Shown: piece after piece, positions 1 to 14,300 of the stretch
Layout: each line of letters starts with the position of its first letter
Position numbering within the stretch: the stretch's first letter is position 1
From: Chrysomallon squamiferum
Taxonomy: Eukaryota; Mollusca; Gastropoda; Neomphalida; Peltospiridae
Direction: 5' to 3'
NCBI GenBank assembly: GCA_012295275.1
Contig: CM022672.1
Span: forward strand, 20,393,394-20,457,393
DNA: 64,000 nucleotides
Position numbers and translations under genes: made by a program
The notes under the pieces: generated by a model
The model's database searches: none
What the model was told of the DNA's origin: nothing
The model's input: only the letters and a program-made list of their open reading frames with translations

Positions 1-257
1 TTCCTGTATATGAGAAGGTGCATAAAAAATGATTACTTTCTGCTAATTAAGAAAAATGTATTGTAGCAGTGGGTTTACTTTTTTAATCTGTCTGGTCCTT
101 AAACATAAGTTGTCACATAACCACAGAGTAAAAACAAATTCTGTTAAATCAAAAACATTGCTTCCTTCTTTGTTGCACAGATCAAGACTCAAATATTTTT
201 CAGTTAAATGAATATATGAAACATCATTACTGGTATTGGTGGAGTGAACATATTAAC

Positions 258-590
258 CTTTCCAAGAGGATTGTTTGGAGTATTCAGTAACAGCAGTTTT
301 GTCTTATCATTAAATAGTCTCTCCAGTTCCTGAAAGTCCAGCTTCCAATCTCCACTGGATGTTGTTTTTCCTTTGGTGGTCTAACAAATAAACATAATGA
401 CTCAGATAATAGAAATAAAAGAGAATTTATTTGAAAACATTAATAGGAAAATAAATAAAAATAAAAATAATAATAATACAAAAAAATAAAAAACATGAAA
501 AGGAAAACTTAATATATTTTAACATATTGTATTTAATTTTTGTAGCAAGAAGCAGGTTAAAAATACAGATAATTTTCTCTGTGTGTGTCA

Positions 591-627
<37 letters not shown>

Positions 628-967
628 TCATGTCACCAAATTTTTATAATAAAACAAATCAACATATTTGAATTATCAGTTCGAATTTAATACATATCCC
701 TAGTGGGTATATATGCATGTGTGTCTCTAATAATATGCATATCTCAGTGTGTGGTTGTATGTGTGTGTGTACACTGCAGACACATGACATGCATGAAATA
801 AAATTATTTAAAAAGAAAGAAATATAATTACTGGTCGAAGTGGGATAAATCTTGGTATGGCTCCTGCTACTCTCACCATTGGTTCATAACAATCAAAAAA
901 TGGTTCAATGATAATTACCTGTAAAACATTATAAAAACAAATAAGATTTATAATTATTATTCATAAA

Positions 968-1002
<35 letters not shown>

Positions 1003-2071
1003 CCCCAAAACAAAACAATAACAAACAGTTAGATTTGAACTAACCTCTAGTTTTAGATATCTTATGTTACAATCTATACATCTTAACACTACTTTATACC
1101 TTATTCAAAATTTCTAATAACAAAAAAAAAAAAAAAAAAAAAAGCTAGGAGAAAAAATAAATGTATTCCAGATTTTAATTATATCATTAGGGTTCACATT
1201 ATTAATAATAACTTATATACAATCTTTTCACATTTACAGCTCAGTCACATATAAGTCTGAGTATTTATAGTGTTTAAAGTATGTATACAAGATATGTTTA
1301 TAGAGTCATATCCTGTTCTTAATTAAATATATATTACATATTCTCATGACTATAACTACAATTACAATATAAGAGTCTTGATAATATTAAAATAGTCCAA
1401 AGCATAAGAATACTCACCAGTATGCTCAGTGATGGGAGATGTTTAACACTCAGTATAAATTTCAACCATAAAAAGGTTTGAATTGGAAACCTTCCAAACT
1501 AAAATCCTAACCACTTGAATCTGTTATCTAAATTTGCTATGGTGGTTTTGAATTATGTTTTTATTTAACAATTTACACAGTTACCTCATCTCCTGGGTTT
1601 AATAATCCTTGTATTGCACAGAACAGAGCTCCATAAGCACCAATGGATACCAGAATCTGTGACATCGGGTCAACATTCTGACCAATCAGAGGTGAGTATA
1701 TTTTGGCTAGTGCATTCACTAGACGAGGATGGCCCTGATGAGTGAAAGAATATATAAAATAATACTACTACAGAAAATAAATTCACACACACACACATAT
1801 ATATAAATATTATGAACTGAAATATTTCAAAATAAAATGGCTTGGAGAAAGTATAATGTCTAGAACATTCGTATAAATGCCTTTACAAAAATAACAGGTT
1901 ATCAGTTACATACAGACACCAACAAAAAAAAGAAAATAATAATAATAATAAAGTAAAATAAAATAAGTATATAAATAAATAAAAAAATAATTAATAAAAC
2001 AATAAAGACATACAAACATATACACATAAAATACCTCATCATCATCATAATCATCACTATCATTATTACAG

Positions 2072-2115
<44 letters not shown>

Positions 2116-4315
2116 TGACTTCGTGTATACTGATTAACAGAAGGGTTGTTACTTTTTGCAGCATTAACCAATGCATCTAATACATGCTGAGGTGGCATGA
2201 AATCAGGAAAACCCTATAAAAGATTTTTCTAAAATTAAATATATATTCTTATTTTACCTGTTCTACATACTGGCTCTTGAATCTTTTAATAAAACATTAA
2301 AATCACATATATAAAAAGCGATATAATTTTTTTTTTTATGTTCATAATAATTATTATAAAAACATTTACATTACAAATTTATAATTTACTATCCAATTTA
2401 TTACACACACACATACACAATATATTATGATATTTATGATATACATATACACACACATGTATATATAAAATCAGTTATTTCAAACCTGTCCAAGATTCAA
2501 AGCTTTGCATTCTGTTGCCAGTCGTCCAAAATCCACCCTGTAAAATATTTTAAAATAACACTTTTCCCTTGAAATTCTGTTTACAATCATATGGTCTGGT
2601 GTTTAATATTAATTTATACTTGACATTTTGCACAAATTGAGTCTGTAAAAAATAAATTTTGTTATTACTTTGGAATTTTATAAAAAATAGCAGAAAAATA
2701 TTTAGTCAATATCATAAATAAAAACAAAAACAACAACGAAATAAAACCTAACACTAACAAAAAACCTAATAAAAAGTTAAAAAAATAAAAATAAAACCAC
2801 AAACAAAACAAATAAAATCCATCCCAAAAAATAAATAACAATTTCTCATATAATTACAATTATAAAAAAAAAAATCTCTGCAGCAATGTTATGATGTTTT
2901 ATTAATAACTAAATATCCAAAGAAATATGTGCATTACATAAAAGAAAGAAGTAGTTAATGTAACATATTTAAATGTGTACCATATATTTTTCTCAGTTCC
3001 TTTAAGCTTTTCTGAGATACCAACTTTACTTGTTGTAGACATGGACTGAAAAATAGCATAAACAATAAATAAAATACAGTAAAATCAAATAAACTGAAAT
3101 AAAAGAATTTAAACTGAAAAGCAAAATGGAATGAAATAAATATTAAAATAAAATTTGATAAAAAAAATAAATTGTTTTGTAAAAACTTTATATAATCCTG
3201 TTGATTAAAAAACTTTCACATCATAATATGAACATCAAAGCATTTAATAAATAAATGAATATAAACAAACAAAAACTGAAAGAAAAATTACAAATATTTG
3301 TTAATATTGTCACATCCATAATAAATGATATTTTACATCTGATCTTAAAATATTATTTAAAAAAAAATTACTTATTACCTTTTTTCTTCTTATTAGGATA
3401 AAAAATAATTTTAATTTAATTATACATGTTTTTATTTCTCTGCATTGATGTTATCAGAATTCATAAAAGTTGTGTAATAATAAAAGTATTGGATAATATT
3501 AAAAAATATATTTCTATTTTTTCTTCCTTTTTTTTTTTTTTTTTTTTACAAGTTGGTAACACATGTATCTGCTTCAATTAGGAAATAATAAATTCAAACA
3601 TTATAATTACAAAGAAATACTGATATAAATATAAAGCTGGAATGCATTAATCCTGTAAAAAACTTGAGATTTACATCCTGAAGCAAATGGATGTTCTGGA
3701 ATAATTTAAATGAAAACAAACAACACAATTTCAGTTTCAAAAGTGATATCAGAAGATACAACAACAACAAAAACTTCAACCAATTAAATAATAATAACAA
3801 TAATAATAAAACACACACACACATCAACAAAAATGGCAACAACAATAATAATAAAGAACAATCTAACCCAAAAAATAATTCTATCAATATTGTTTTGTTT
3901 TTTAGTTATGTACATCTGTCACAGAAATATATAAACTTTCATACTGTTTATACTTTATTAAGAAATTTAGGCGTGCTTTGGAAATTAATCCAGGAATATC
4001 TGAAGTGATTTTAAAACTATTTTAATTACCTTTTTGCCTTAAAGATGTAAACATAGGTTTAGAAAAGAAAAAAAGAAAAATGTAAAGAGAAAAATAAATA
4101 AATAAATAACTAATGAAATTAAAAATTTAAAATAATAATAATAATAATAATAATTATTATTATTATTTAAAAGATAACAGGTGTAACATGTAACTTCATA
4201 AATGCCACTCATTTCAACATACTTTACTGTTAAATATTTAGAATTATCAGTATACTCTATAAAGAAAAAGGAATAACAATAAATAATAATAATAATAATA
4301 AAATAATAATAATAA

Positions 4316-4355
<40 letters not shown>

Positions 4356-4666
4356 GTAAAATCATTGAAAAAAACAGCAACCTATAAACTTTTTCAACTA
4401 CCAGTCTCTCTAAAAATAAAAAACAACAATCCCCCAGAACCTCAGTGACAACCCCACGCCTATTACTGAAAAAAAAAAAAAAAAAATCCACAAACAAACA
4501 AATAATAGAAAGCCCAAGCCTATAACCAATCATTTGAAAAATGTCACTCATTTTGACTTACTCTACTTGCCACCCAGGAGCATATAATCCGTGATAGATG
4601 AAGACAGTCTTTTGATGTCAGAAATAAAGTGTTTGTTGAAAAAATTCTGAGAGCTGGGCCAAACAT
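258..4666 (-). CDS. KYAT3: Kynurenine/glutamine aminotransferase, KYAT3-like (5' part; 3' end outside window)
   Basis: PLP-dependent fold-type I aminotransferase that should transaminate kynurenine or glutamine with 2-oxoacids. Seven coding exons join in frame: 4666-4562, 3045-2981, 2537-2486, 2213-2115, 1734-1585, 918-832 and 380-258. Family motifs are clear: NLGQGFPDF at the N-terminus, [37 protein letters not shown], and NTPNNPLGK with the conserved PLP-site Asn. About 214 residues are visible; the catalytic Lys and the C-terminal half lie to the left of the window. The first 35 residues (exon 4666-4562) are rich in Ser, Arg and hydrophobics with no acidic residue before position 20, like a mitochondrial presequence. 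An in-frame TAA lies 6 nt before that ATG. A second Met opens the next exon, where the cytosolic family start would be. KYAT3 fits better than KYAT1 at NQYTR..GHP and VAGA.P.FIPLR, but the paralogue choice is not certain. Confidence 0.93.
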
Positions 4667-5698
4667 ATCTGTTTACTTCATAAAATAGATTTAAAAAAAA
4701 TTTAGCGAATGTTAAAATCTGAAATATTTGCAGTTGGCAAAAAGAAAAACAATTTTATAAAAACAATAATAATGTTAAATAAAGAAAAAAGAAAATTAAA
4801 ACAAATTGTATTAGAAAAACAATGTAATTTATTGTTATAAATAATCTATTTCACTTGTACCCTAGTCCTGAAACTGACCATGAAGAAAAGCCTGCATCCC
4901 TACAATGGACATTGCTTACTCAAGAATAAAAATATTAAAATTATCAGAAAATAATTCAAATAACAAACAAATAAATAAATAATCGTGAAAAAAAATAAAA
5001 TAAAATATATATACAGATAATAAAGAATAAGGAAATTTGAAGATGAATAATGAATTATCCATGTGAAATTTTTCTATATTGCTTTAAAATTTTTTTGTTA
5101 AAACGTTTTATATTTAAATAGATTATGTAACTAGATTTAAAGAGAAATTACAATATCATTACGTTAGATCTACAAGTTACAACATTATTGTTGTTTATTT
5201 ATTTTTTATTATTTTATTTTATAACTTAATTTTTTTTTTTTTTTATACAAATCACATTGTATGATTGTTCAGAGGCTGTACCTAATCACTGTTTTAGTAT
5301 ATTAATTTTACTTTTAGCGATTCATAACGCACTAAAGAAAAGGACAAACGTAAACGAAAATAATCCTAATACAGCTAATAAAAAATTGCAAAATTTGTTT
5401 TATTTAAAATGCTCAATGATTTTATTCTACTCTTTTCACTTTAGCCATTACGATATTCTCTTATAACACAATAATAATGATTAGTCCAAATCAATATCCG
5501 AGTTTGAATTTTCTGTAGGACAGCAGCAGGACATCATTTACTTTATCAGCTGAATATACATGAATAATTATTATGTAAAAGAGAAATACGGTTTTAAACT
5601 ACAAATAAATAAGCTTAGAATAAAACCAACAGGAAATAATAACTTGTAGATGCCTACTCTCAACACATTTCGCGAAACAGTAAAAATACAATACTCAC

Positions 5699-5776
5699 TC
5701 GGATAGTATCGGCTATTTCCGTAATTGCATTCGGAAGCTTATTTGATAAATTATATGGCCGTCTTCCAAGAATGGC
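5699..5776 (-). promoter_or_regulatory. Possible non-coding first exon of the KYAT-like gene
   Basis: On the minus strand this less AT-rich stretch ends in a strong donor (GTGAGTATT, starting at 5698). It lies about 1 kb upstream of the presequence exon. Its only ATG opens a frame that closes after about 20 codons, so I read it as 5' UTR rather than coding. It could splice to the presequence exon or straight to exon 3045-2981. Start and identity are inferred; no cap-site signal is visible. Confidence 0.35.
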
Positions 5777-5779
5777 ATA

Positions 5780-7737
5780 AAAAAACCCCAACAAAACAAA
5801 CAAACAAACAAACAAACAAACAACAAAACAATCGCTTCATTGTTATATTCAGCATCATCGTACAATAAGAAGATATATCTATGTCAAAATACACTAACTG
5901 ATCATACAACAGTATCATAGTATCATTTTAAAGCTTTTAGATACGACAAACATTTACTTCAGTCTAAATATTTCAATCTGTAGTTATTTTTTATTTACTT
6001 TTTCTTTTTATTATGGATTTTTAATTTTGTTTATTTATTTATAACAATTTAATATTTAATTTAAATATCCAAATACGAAAAAACAGATGTCTACATGAAC
6101 AATATAACTTGAGAGAGAGATGTTTGGCCTTCATTTATTTACAAGTTGTATTGTTAAAATTAATAAATGAAGGCAAACACCAGTTTCAGTTTTCATAATT
6201 TTTATTTTTAAGTATACATTATACATTCATTATGTACAAAATAAATTAAATAGTTGAAAAATTATACTATAAAAAAACATTTTTTTTTTTTTTTATGAAA
6301 TAGCAAAAAGTAAGATTAAAATATATTATAAATGAACACATCACAATTTATTACTCATTTAATTCAAACATATTCTGTAATATTATTTTGTTGTCAGTAT
6401 GATCAAAATATTAAATATCTATATCAATATCCTTGTTAGCTATAATTGTAAAAACTACAGTATTTCTGGTTTTATTCTCTCAAAAATAATATAACATTTC
6501 TGAATCTTCCAATGGAAAATACATTTTTTAACTTCTTGCCAAACTTTATAAAACAGGCATGGAGTGATCCAAGGCTTCAGAAGAGCAACATTATCGGAAG
6601 TAACTATTTCAGGTAATGAATTTCTTTATAAATTAAAAATTAATTGGTAGGCAAATAACTGGAGAGTGCAGCCTGAGTCAGTGAATGTATTTCTATGGAT
6701 CTGCATCTGACAATTCCACTAATTTACATATTTTTATTGTTAGTTTTTTGATTGACTGTGTGTTAGTTTTTTGATTGACTGTGAAAAACATTAATCAAGA
6801 AACAAATATATATCAAAAATCAAATATTTGATTATGTTATAATAAAAATGCTGTGTTAATAAGAAAAAAAAGAAAGAAAAAAAAAGTAAATCTGTAAAAA
6901 TGGTATAAATGTCACATGGGCATATAATAAAAGTAATAAACAAGAAGCTAACAATTTCACCTCTCTCTCTCACACACACATAACAACAACACTAAATACA
7001 GTCTATTCTGTTTTGATAATATTTATAAAAAGGCTAAGAATAAAGGATTTAATATACAAATGTACACACCAAAGAAATGTTCAATTGTCATATATTAGAA
7101 TGAGACAAAAATTATGAACAAATTAGTTTTCCTGCAGTATCTTAAGGCTCTTCATAGAATAATATTTATTTAATATTGCAAAAAGAACATAACAATATAT
7201 AGTGTAAATAATAACAACACTGTGCATTAATAATAATAATAGTTCTAATACTAAAATAATAATAATGTGAGAAAATTCCTGATATCATAAAAGTATTTAA
7301 AATGTAGAATAAAATATGAATTGTAAGTAATGGATTTTTATACACATCATATGATTTATTAATGTAAAATATTATCATATTGAGCTAATATTCTCTTAAA
7401 AACAGAAATGAGCTTGAAAGAATTTATGTACTGTGTAAGTGTAAATATGTATGATAAAATATGTTTGTCATCAATGTATGTGAGTTGAAATGTAAAAGAT
7501 AACTACATGACAAATGTATAAACAATACTACTTTTTACTCATATCTGGTGACCATATTAGCATACATGAGTGTATTTAGACAAAAAATTCAGAAGTATTA
7601 GAAATAAAAAATCCTTGTGAGTCATTAAACATTCATTCATTAGAAATAAAAATTTCATAAAACAAAGACACATATTCTGGCAAGGTAATATCGCCAATGA
7701 TAATCTGAATAGTGGTTTTACTAATTCTTTTTTTAAA
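5780..7737. other. AT-rich intergenic region between the KYAT-like gene and the LRSAM1 3' UTR
   Basis: No exon, RNA gene or protein-like ORF is supported. It holds a short (AAAC)n tract near 5800, an inverted repeat at 6121-6179, a roughly 23-bp direct repeat at 6740-6785, and homopolymer A/T runs. Several AATAAA-like words occur on the minus strand and could end LRSAM1 transcripts, but none stands out. Confidence 0.5.
6121..6179. repeat. Short inverted repeat (hairpin)
   Basis: The left arm 6121-6139 and right arm 6162-6179 are reverse complements except for one extra C/G in the left arm. The loop is 22 nt. It may be the remnant of a small MITE or simply a stem-loop; no target-site duplication is evident. 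Confidence 0.55.
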
Positions 7738-8353
7738 ACTTTTATTTAAAACATTGACAAAAAAGAACTTTCAATAAAAACAGCATCAAAAAATAAAATA
7801 CAAACACAAAACAACAACAACAAATCAACAACTAAGATTAAATGACTATCATTATCTGACAACCTTTTCAATCTGTCCACTTCAGCAGAAAAAAAAAATA
7901 TACAAGATTTTTTTCCACTGCTTAAGTAATTGTTTGTTTTCACATAACATCAACATCCAAGTGTAAAGTCACCATTACACTCCCCTAGAATGACATGGCC
8001 ACATCTAAATACATTCCATTAGGAAAAGTTACAGTTTTATTTTGAACTACTGATTATATCTAAATTATGGGCATTGTTTTGATAAATAATCATACATCTA
8101 TAATGGAAAGAATTTCATCAACTTGGTAAATTTTTATTCATTTGCTGTCATAATAGTGAAGCAATAAGGCCATCTTACACTGAAAAACTGGATTGGATTC
8201 CACAAACCGGTGATATCAGTGAAAACAAGCAACAGGAACATCTCTCACTCTCTAAAAGGAACATCCCTAAAATGTCTAATCCTGAAAACACTGAATAAAG
8301 TACAAATATATTGTAAAATCAGTCTAAACTCTGTGGTATGTGATGTCTGTAAG
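7738..8353 (-). other. Probable LRSAM1 3' UTR
   Basis: Sequence directly after the LRSAM1 stop codon. A minus-strand AATAAA is present at about 7741-7746 and could be the poly(A) signal. No other exon is seen. The exact end is inferred. Confidence 0.4.
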
Positions 8354-11300
8354 TCACGTGGAGGCACTCACTGCTGGAATCATCAACTTTATTTTTTGTT
8401 GGATTACAGAACGGCACATTGGGCATAATTCCAGTGGCTGGGAACACTTTAGACAACAGCAAACATGGCCACAGTTCAGGAATAAAATCTGAGACTGAAA
8501 TAAAATACACAGGATTAAAATTAAAGAATTTTTTTTTTTTATTTATAAAATTTTATTATCAGAAATATATATTTTTCATATAACTTCATTTTAACATTCT
8601 TGCTATGATAACGAATATCTATATTATAATATAAGAACTTTAATGGTCTGAAATATTTTATCCAGAAAGGGCTGAAAATGTTTTATTTTGTTTTTATATA
8701 TATATAAATTATCTTATTCTGTTATTTCAGAAAATATTAATTATTTTTCATCATATTATAGCCTTATTCTCAGCTGGAAGTCTAAAAAAAAATATGATCA
8801 TATGACATTTCTCATTATATCATAGTGTATTAGACCATGTTTTATGTAAGAAAAATTTTGGACAAGTTTGGGTAAATTCTTTGCTACAAAACTTGCATCT
8901 AAATAAACGAAAACACTGTTTTATAAAACTCACTTCAACTTCCATGCAGACAACACATTCAGATTTAATTCCCCTGGCCACAACTGAGATCTGTCTGGGT
9001 AGTTGACCAGTAGTTGTGGATTCTGGAGGAGCAGATGGTTCTGGAGGTACTCTCGTTTCTTGTGGCTTAGGGGTGACAACTCCTTTGGAAGACATCTGTA
9101 AAATTATCGCAGTTATATTACAATAAAAGATACATTAATGCTTTTCTTCCACCTCTTCTTTAAAATGGTAAATGGTAAAGGTGATTGAAAAACAGAAAAA
9201 AAAAGAAGATTTATGTTCCTTCATCACATCCAAAATTCTGCTTTCAACTGAAATTAATGCAGCTTTTTTTTTTTTGTTTTACATATATAAGGGAATTTCA
9301 GTTATTTCATATGTTCTTGAGCATTTTTGGATAAATAAAAGATCAAACCAATAAATGTATTTTATGTTTTGATTCATTTCAGAAGAAAGGTCACAGACAA
9401 AGATGCAGGGATCAAATATATTACTCAAATATTTAATTAAAAAAAAAAAATTAAAAAGTGAGAGACACTCAAATACAAACAAAACATTTACATTAGAAAC
9501 CTGAGACCAGTCTTCATCAACATTCTTAACTTTTTTCTTGGCCTGAAATTCTGAGATCTGGTTAAGAATGGCTTTGCGCAGACCAAGCTCATGGATACCC
9601 ATCTGAAATATTACAGTTAGCAAATAAAGATATAACCAAATAAATAATTACAAAAAATAATATTTATGGAATAATTACTTTTGGAAAGCAAACATCATTA
9701 AATAAACAATAAAAAACCTTTTCTTTAGGTAAATGGAAAAATTAATTTTTTGTCAACAAATAATTGTATATCTTAATTTTGATATTAATTATAAATGTCA
9801 GTTATAATTTTTTTTTTTATTACAATGACTGGATTTACCTTCGATAAAGAAGAAAATTAATTATGAAGTACTAGTTTAATCCGAAAACTGCTCAATAGGA
9901 ACACAACATTATCTTTCATGTTTTGTGATATATCAAGATGTGGAACAAGCGTTACATATGTAGAAGTAAGGTTTTATTATTATAAATATAAAAAATATAT
10001 ATCTGCTTACCTGTTTCAAGTCACTGTCATTGAGTTGTATCATTGTTTCCTCTGTGATTCTGTTTCTAGCAAACACAGAGATATAGTCGGTGGCTTTGGC
10101 TCTTTGTAGGATCTTCACAACAGAAACGTCCAGAGTATTTTCCTGTCAAATCCAGCAAATGAAAGAATCTTTAATGATAGCTTAGTACAGATTTATATCC
10201 ATGGCTATTAAAGTCAGTAATGAGGATTTTTTTTGGTAGAAGTATGAACCATGGAACCCAGAGACAATACATTTCAGGATAGATGATCAGCAGGAAATAT
10301 TTTATAGTTAACAATAATATATAAAAATAGATATCATAATTTTATTGCATATACTAAATTTTCTGTTAAATTTAGTTTATTCAAGTTTCAAACAGCTTCA
10401 GTACAAGTGATATTTTTGATATTTTCATAAGCTATTTCGCATTCATATATGGAACTTAATGAGGTTAACATGTTTGTTTAATTTTAAATAAACATTTTTG
10501 AAGGCCAAGCTAAATAAAATGAGTAATTAATTATTTAATATCCATAACAAATTAACTTTCTTAAAAACATTTTAAAATTTTATAAATGGTATATTTCTTC
10601 CCAGTTTCTAACGAAAAAATTAGTGCATATGAATATATGTGATTAATGTTTGGAAAAATAACCAGTCATACTTGTGAAGTATGTAATGTTAGAAAGTGAA
10701 CTGGCCATTACTTACTCTGTCAATGAGCATTTGTGGTTTTTTGTCCATCAAACGTTGATACTGAACTAACCAGTAATCAACCTGTCCATTTTCACGGCGT
10801 TCTTCCATTTCACCCTTGAAAAGAAGACAACAGTTGATTATACAATTTAATCACTGAAATATATTTAGTTAATTAGATTGCACATTGAAAGATCAAACAG
10901 CAGGTAAAAAGTTCATTCCAGATCATCACTGAAAATAAGTTAAAAATAATTCTGTATCAGGCCATAACAATGCATCAACACGAGAGATTTGTTATCAATT
11001 AAACCTGTTTTTAAATATCTAGCTAGGGGACAGCTGTATAAAATCTCCGTGTATTTATGATAGTAACTTAAAGCAGCAATATGACAGATTTATATTATTA
11101 TCAATTAAACATGTATAAATAACAAGTTAGGAGGAGAAAGCTGTATACGACCTCTGTTAACTTTTAATGATAACTAAATGCATCGATACAAGAGATCTAG
11201 GTTTTTATCAATTTATAATTTATGTAAAAGACTGGCATTCAGAGATAACTGTATAATACCTTAATGCATCTACATGAAAGCTACGACTTATTATCAATCA

Positions 11301-14300
11301 AATAAATCTGTAAATGACTGCAGTTAGGTGAGAGCTTGTGAATTTAATCATGTTACTGAATGATTACCAGATGGAACAATATACTGTATAAGTAAATGAA
11401 TTATTACAGGAACAAACAAAGACACACAATTAATTAATCACTAAATTACTACAGGAAGGAAAAGCATGTATTTTATACATACAAGTCTTGTCTTTAGTTC
11501 ATCCTGCCTCTTTTCTCTTTCTTCCATCAGCTGACAAAGAAGTGCTGTTAACATCTGTCTCTTCTCCGCTGTCACATTCTGTAATATAAAATACATTTCA
11601 TGTAGTACAGAATTTTACTTCAAAGTGCTCATTTCTCATTATGTTAATTCATGTAAGTGTAGCAGAGACATATAACCTAGTGATTGAATGAGAAGGTGCA
11701 TTAAAATTCTTTCTGTAAAAATATATCTTTATCATAAAGATCCCTTTAAGTCTTTAACTGCAATGCACTTTATTTTGTTGTCACAGAAGAGAAATCTGAA
11801 ATATAATTAAATATTATTCTCAAGATCATATTTACAGCTTGTTATTATTATGTTTTTTAACTGGTATTGAAACCTAATGTTAAACCTCATCTCATAATAC
11901 GATACTTTAGAACATATCTATACATCTGACCTCTGACCTATTTGTTTCTAACGGCTGTATAATAGCAGTTAGAAACAGGTTGTTAAACTGTTTTCTGAAC
12001 CTTGACAAAATAACAAAACACTAAAGATATTCTGCGTATATTCAAATTCTCACTATTTCAGACTCCAGCCTGAGTGCCTTTTTCTCAATTTCAATTCGTG
12101 TTAGCTGCATGAGTTCTTCCTGAATGAGATCTATCTGTGAGGTAATTCGTTGGTGTTTTTCATCTTTCTGCATCTGAAGAACTTCAAATGCCTGTTTCTG
12201 CAAAAGCTCCTGAATAAAAGTTAATTATAAAATCAGTGTAGGATCCCTGTTGGGTATTCCCAGTTTTCTAAACATATTTAGTGACATTTAACAACTGGAA
12301 TTTGTCAGTAAGTGTAGCTGTCGCAGTTGTGCTTCACAACAGCTTGCTCTGATTGGCACATTAATTTTTTCATTTCACTTCAGTGGTAATTATAATTTAC
12401 TAAATAGTAATGAATACATTGATTCTTTCAAAATGTTATTAAACAATTTTATATACTTTTCAAATGATAGGTGTTGATAAACCTGGTGAAACTGATAACA
12501 GCTCAGTTGCCATCTTAAGAGAACTGATCAACTGATTCATTTTGTCATTAAAATATACCTTAACACTTAGAACCCAACAGCAGCCAAACATACTTAGTAT
12601 TCTTCCAAATACAACAGAAAAGGCCAAGCAGGGAATTCATTCATTTTCTCTATCAAGGTTTAAAGAATTAAAGAAATCATATCCCATTACCTGTTCAGCC
12701 AATGATTTTAGAATCATCTTCTGTTCAGCCTCTTTATGATACAAGATGCTCTCAAACTGGTCATTACTTGTCAATGCATCACTGGAGAAAACAGCAAGAC
12801 AAAATTATGCTTAAATACGTAAATATAAATATAAATATATATTTTTTTTAAATATGTAATTTAAAAGGTTTATATATAGTTCTGAAATTAAGCTCAATTT
12901 CTGGTTTGTTTACAATTAACTTTTATAATTTAATAACGTATAGGTTTATTTATTATTATTGTCCTATCAGTTATCTTCATAAATGTCTTGGTTTATCATG
13001 AATTCATGGTATTAACAGCTAAGGCGGAGGCAAAATAGCAAAAAAACCCCAAAATACAAAAAAACCCACCCCACTATGAATATTAAATAAATAAAAATAT
13101 TCATACCTAACTGTACAATACATATATGCATTCATACACAGTAATCAAATAATACTTTTTTCAAGTCATAATATATTATAAGATATATAATATATGTTTA
13201 AAAATATCAATGCATACTGAAAAAGGTATTTGTTAAAAATGATGATTTAATAAAAAAATAATGTAATTTAATTCAGCTACCTCTCAAGAGCTTTTTTAGC
13301 ACTGTAATGTTTGTCAGCTGAATACATCAGTCTTATTCTTTCCATGTTGTCAGAGTCTTCAAATATCTGGTGCATAGCATCTAGTAAAAAAAAGGTTTTG
13401 CAATTAAAATAATTTTCTCTCCTCCTCTGTTCTCATTTTAATTTTAGATGGTGAAGTTGAACAATAAACAAGTAAATTTATTACAAAACCAAAATCATTG
13501 AAGAATATCTTTTATCCATTTGTCTTGTATTTGCATTTGTATTTATATCAGGTTCTGTCTCATAAGAAAATGATTATTGTTTTTATTTTTACAGATAGAG
13601 GTTATGTGATAATGATTAGTCTGTTATATTATTTTCTAAATGTTGTCAATCATGTGATATTCCTTATTTTCAGATTATTACTATTTCAGTCTTCATCTCA
13701 GTTTGTATTCAGTATGTATAATAACTATATTGTTCTTGTTCCATTTTCTTCAGTATGTATAATAACTATATTGTTCTTGTTCAATTTTCTTCAGTATGTA
13801 ATTGAAAAACATATGAACTCAGAAATGGAAATTTCTCATTTTAAACTTACTGAGAACTTCTTGTCTTCTAAGATTCTGTATTTCTTCCCACCGCACATCA
13901 AACCATCCATCCTTCTCCATCCTGAAATATATCATCAGTTTTAATGTTTATTTTATAAAGCATTAATTTTCTTTTAACCTCATCTGCTATAATGTTGATT
14001 TTATAAAACATTAATTTTCTTTTATAAAATATTACATTTTTCCTTTCATTATCTAAACATTTCTTAAAATTTTTCTTCCAGATGGAATAAATAATGAAGA
14101 GCAGCATCCAATTTTATCAGTCTCAAGACAAATTTTTTAAAATGTTCTTAAATATAATATTATATTTGCAATATAATAAAATACTGACCAGGAAATCATG
14201 AGGACAAAAATAAAGATGGTGACTGACAATTATCTATTCAGACAGATAAAATCAGATACATGAAATAACATCTTGGATTATTATGCCTCAGAGAAACACA

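Noticed and set aside
4039-4551. 170-codon minus-strand ORF next to the KYAT leader exon
   Set aside because: Mostly Leu/Tyr/Ile/Phe runs translated from (AAT)n and poly-A tracts; it lies in an intron and has no protein-like composition.
13498-13944. 148-codon plus-strand ORF
   Set aside because: Lies over an LRSAM1 intron and exon on the other strand; hydrophobic AT-rich translation with no domain signal.
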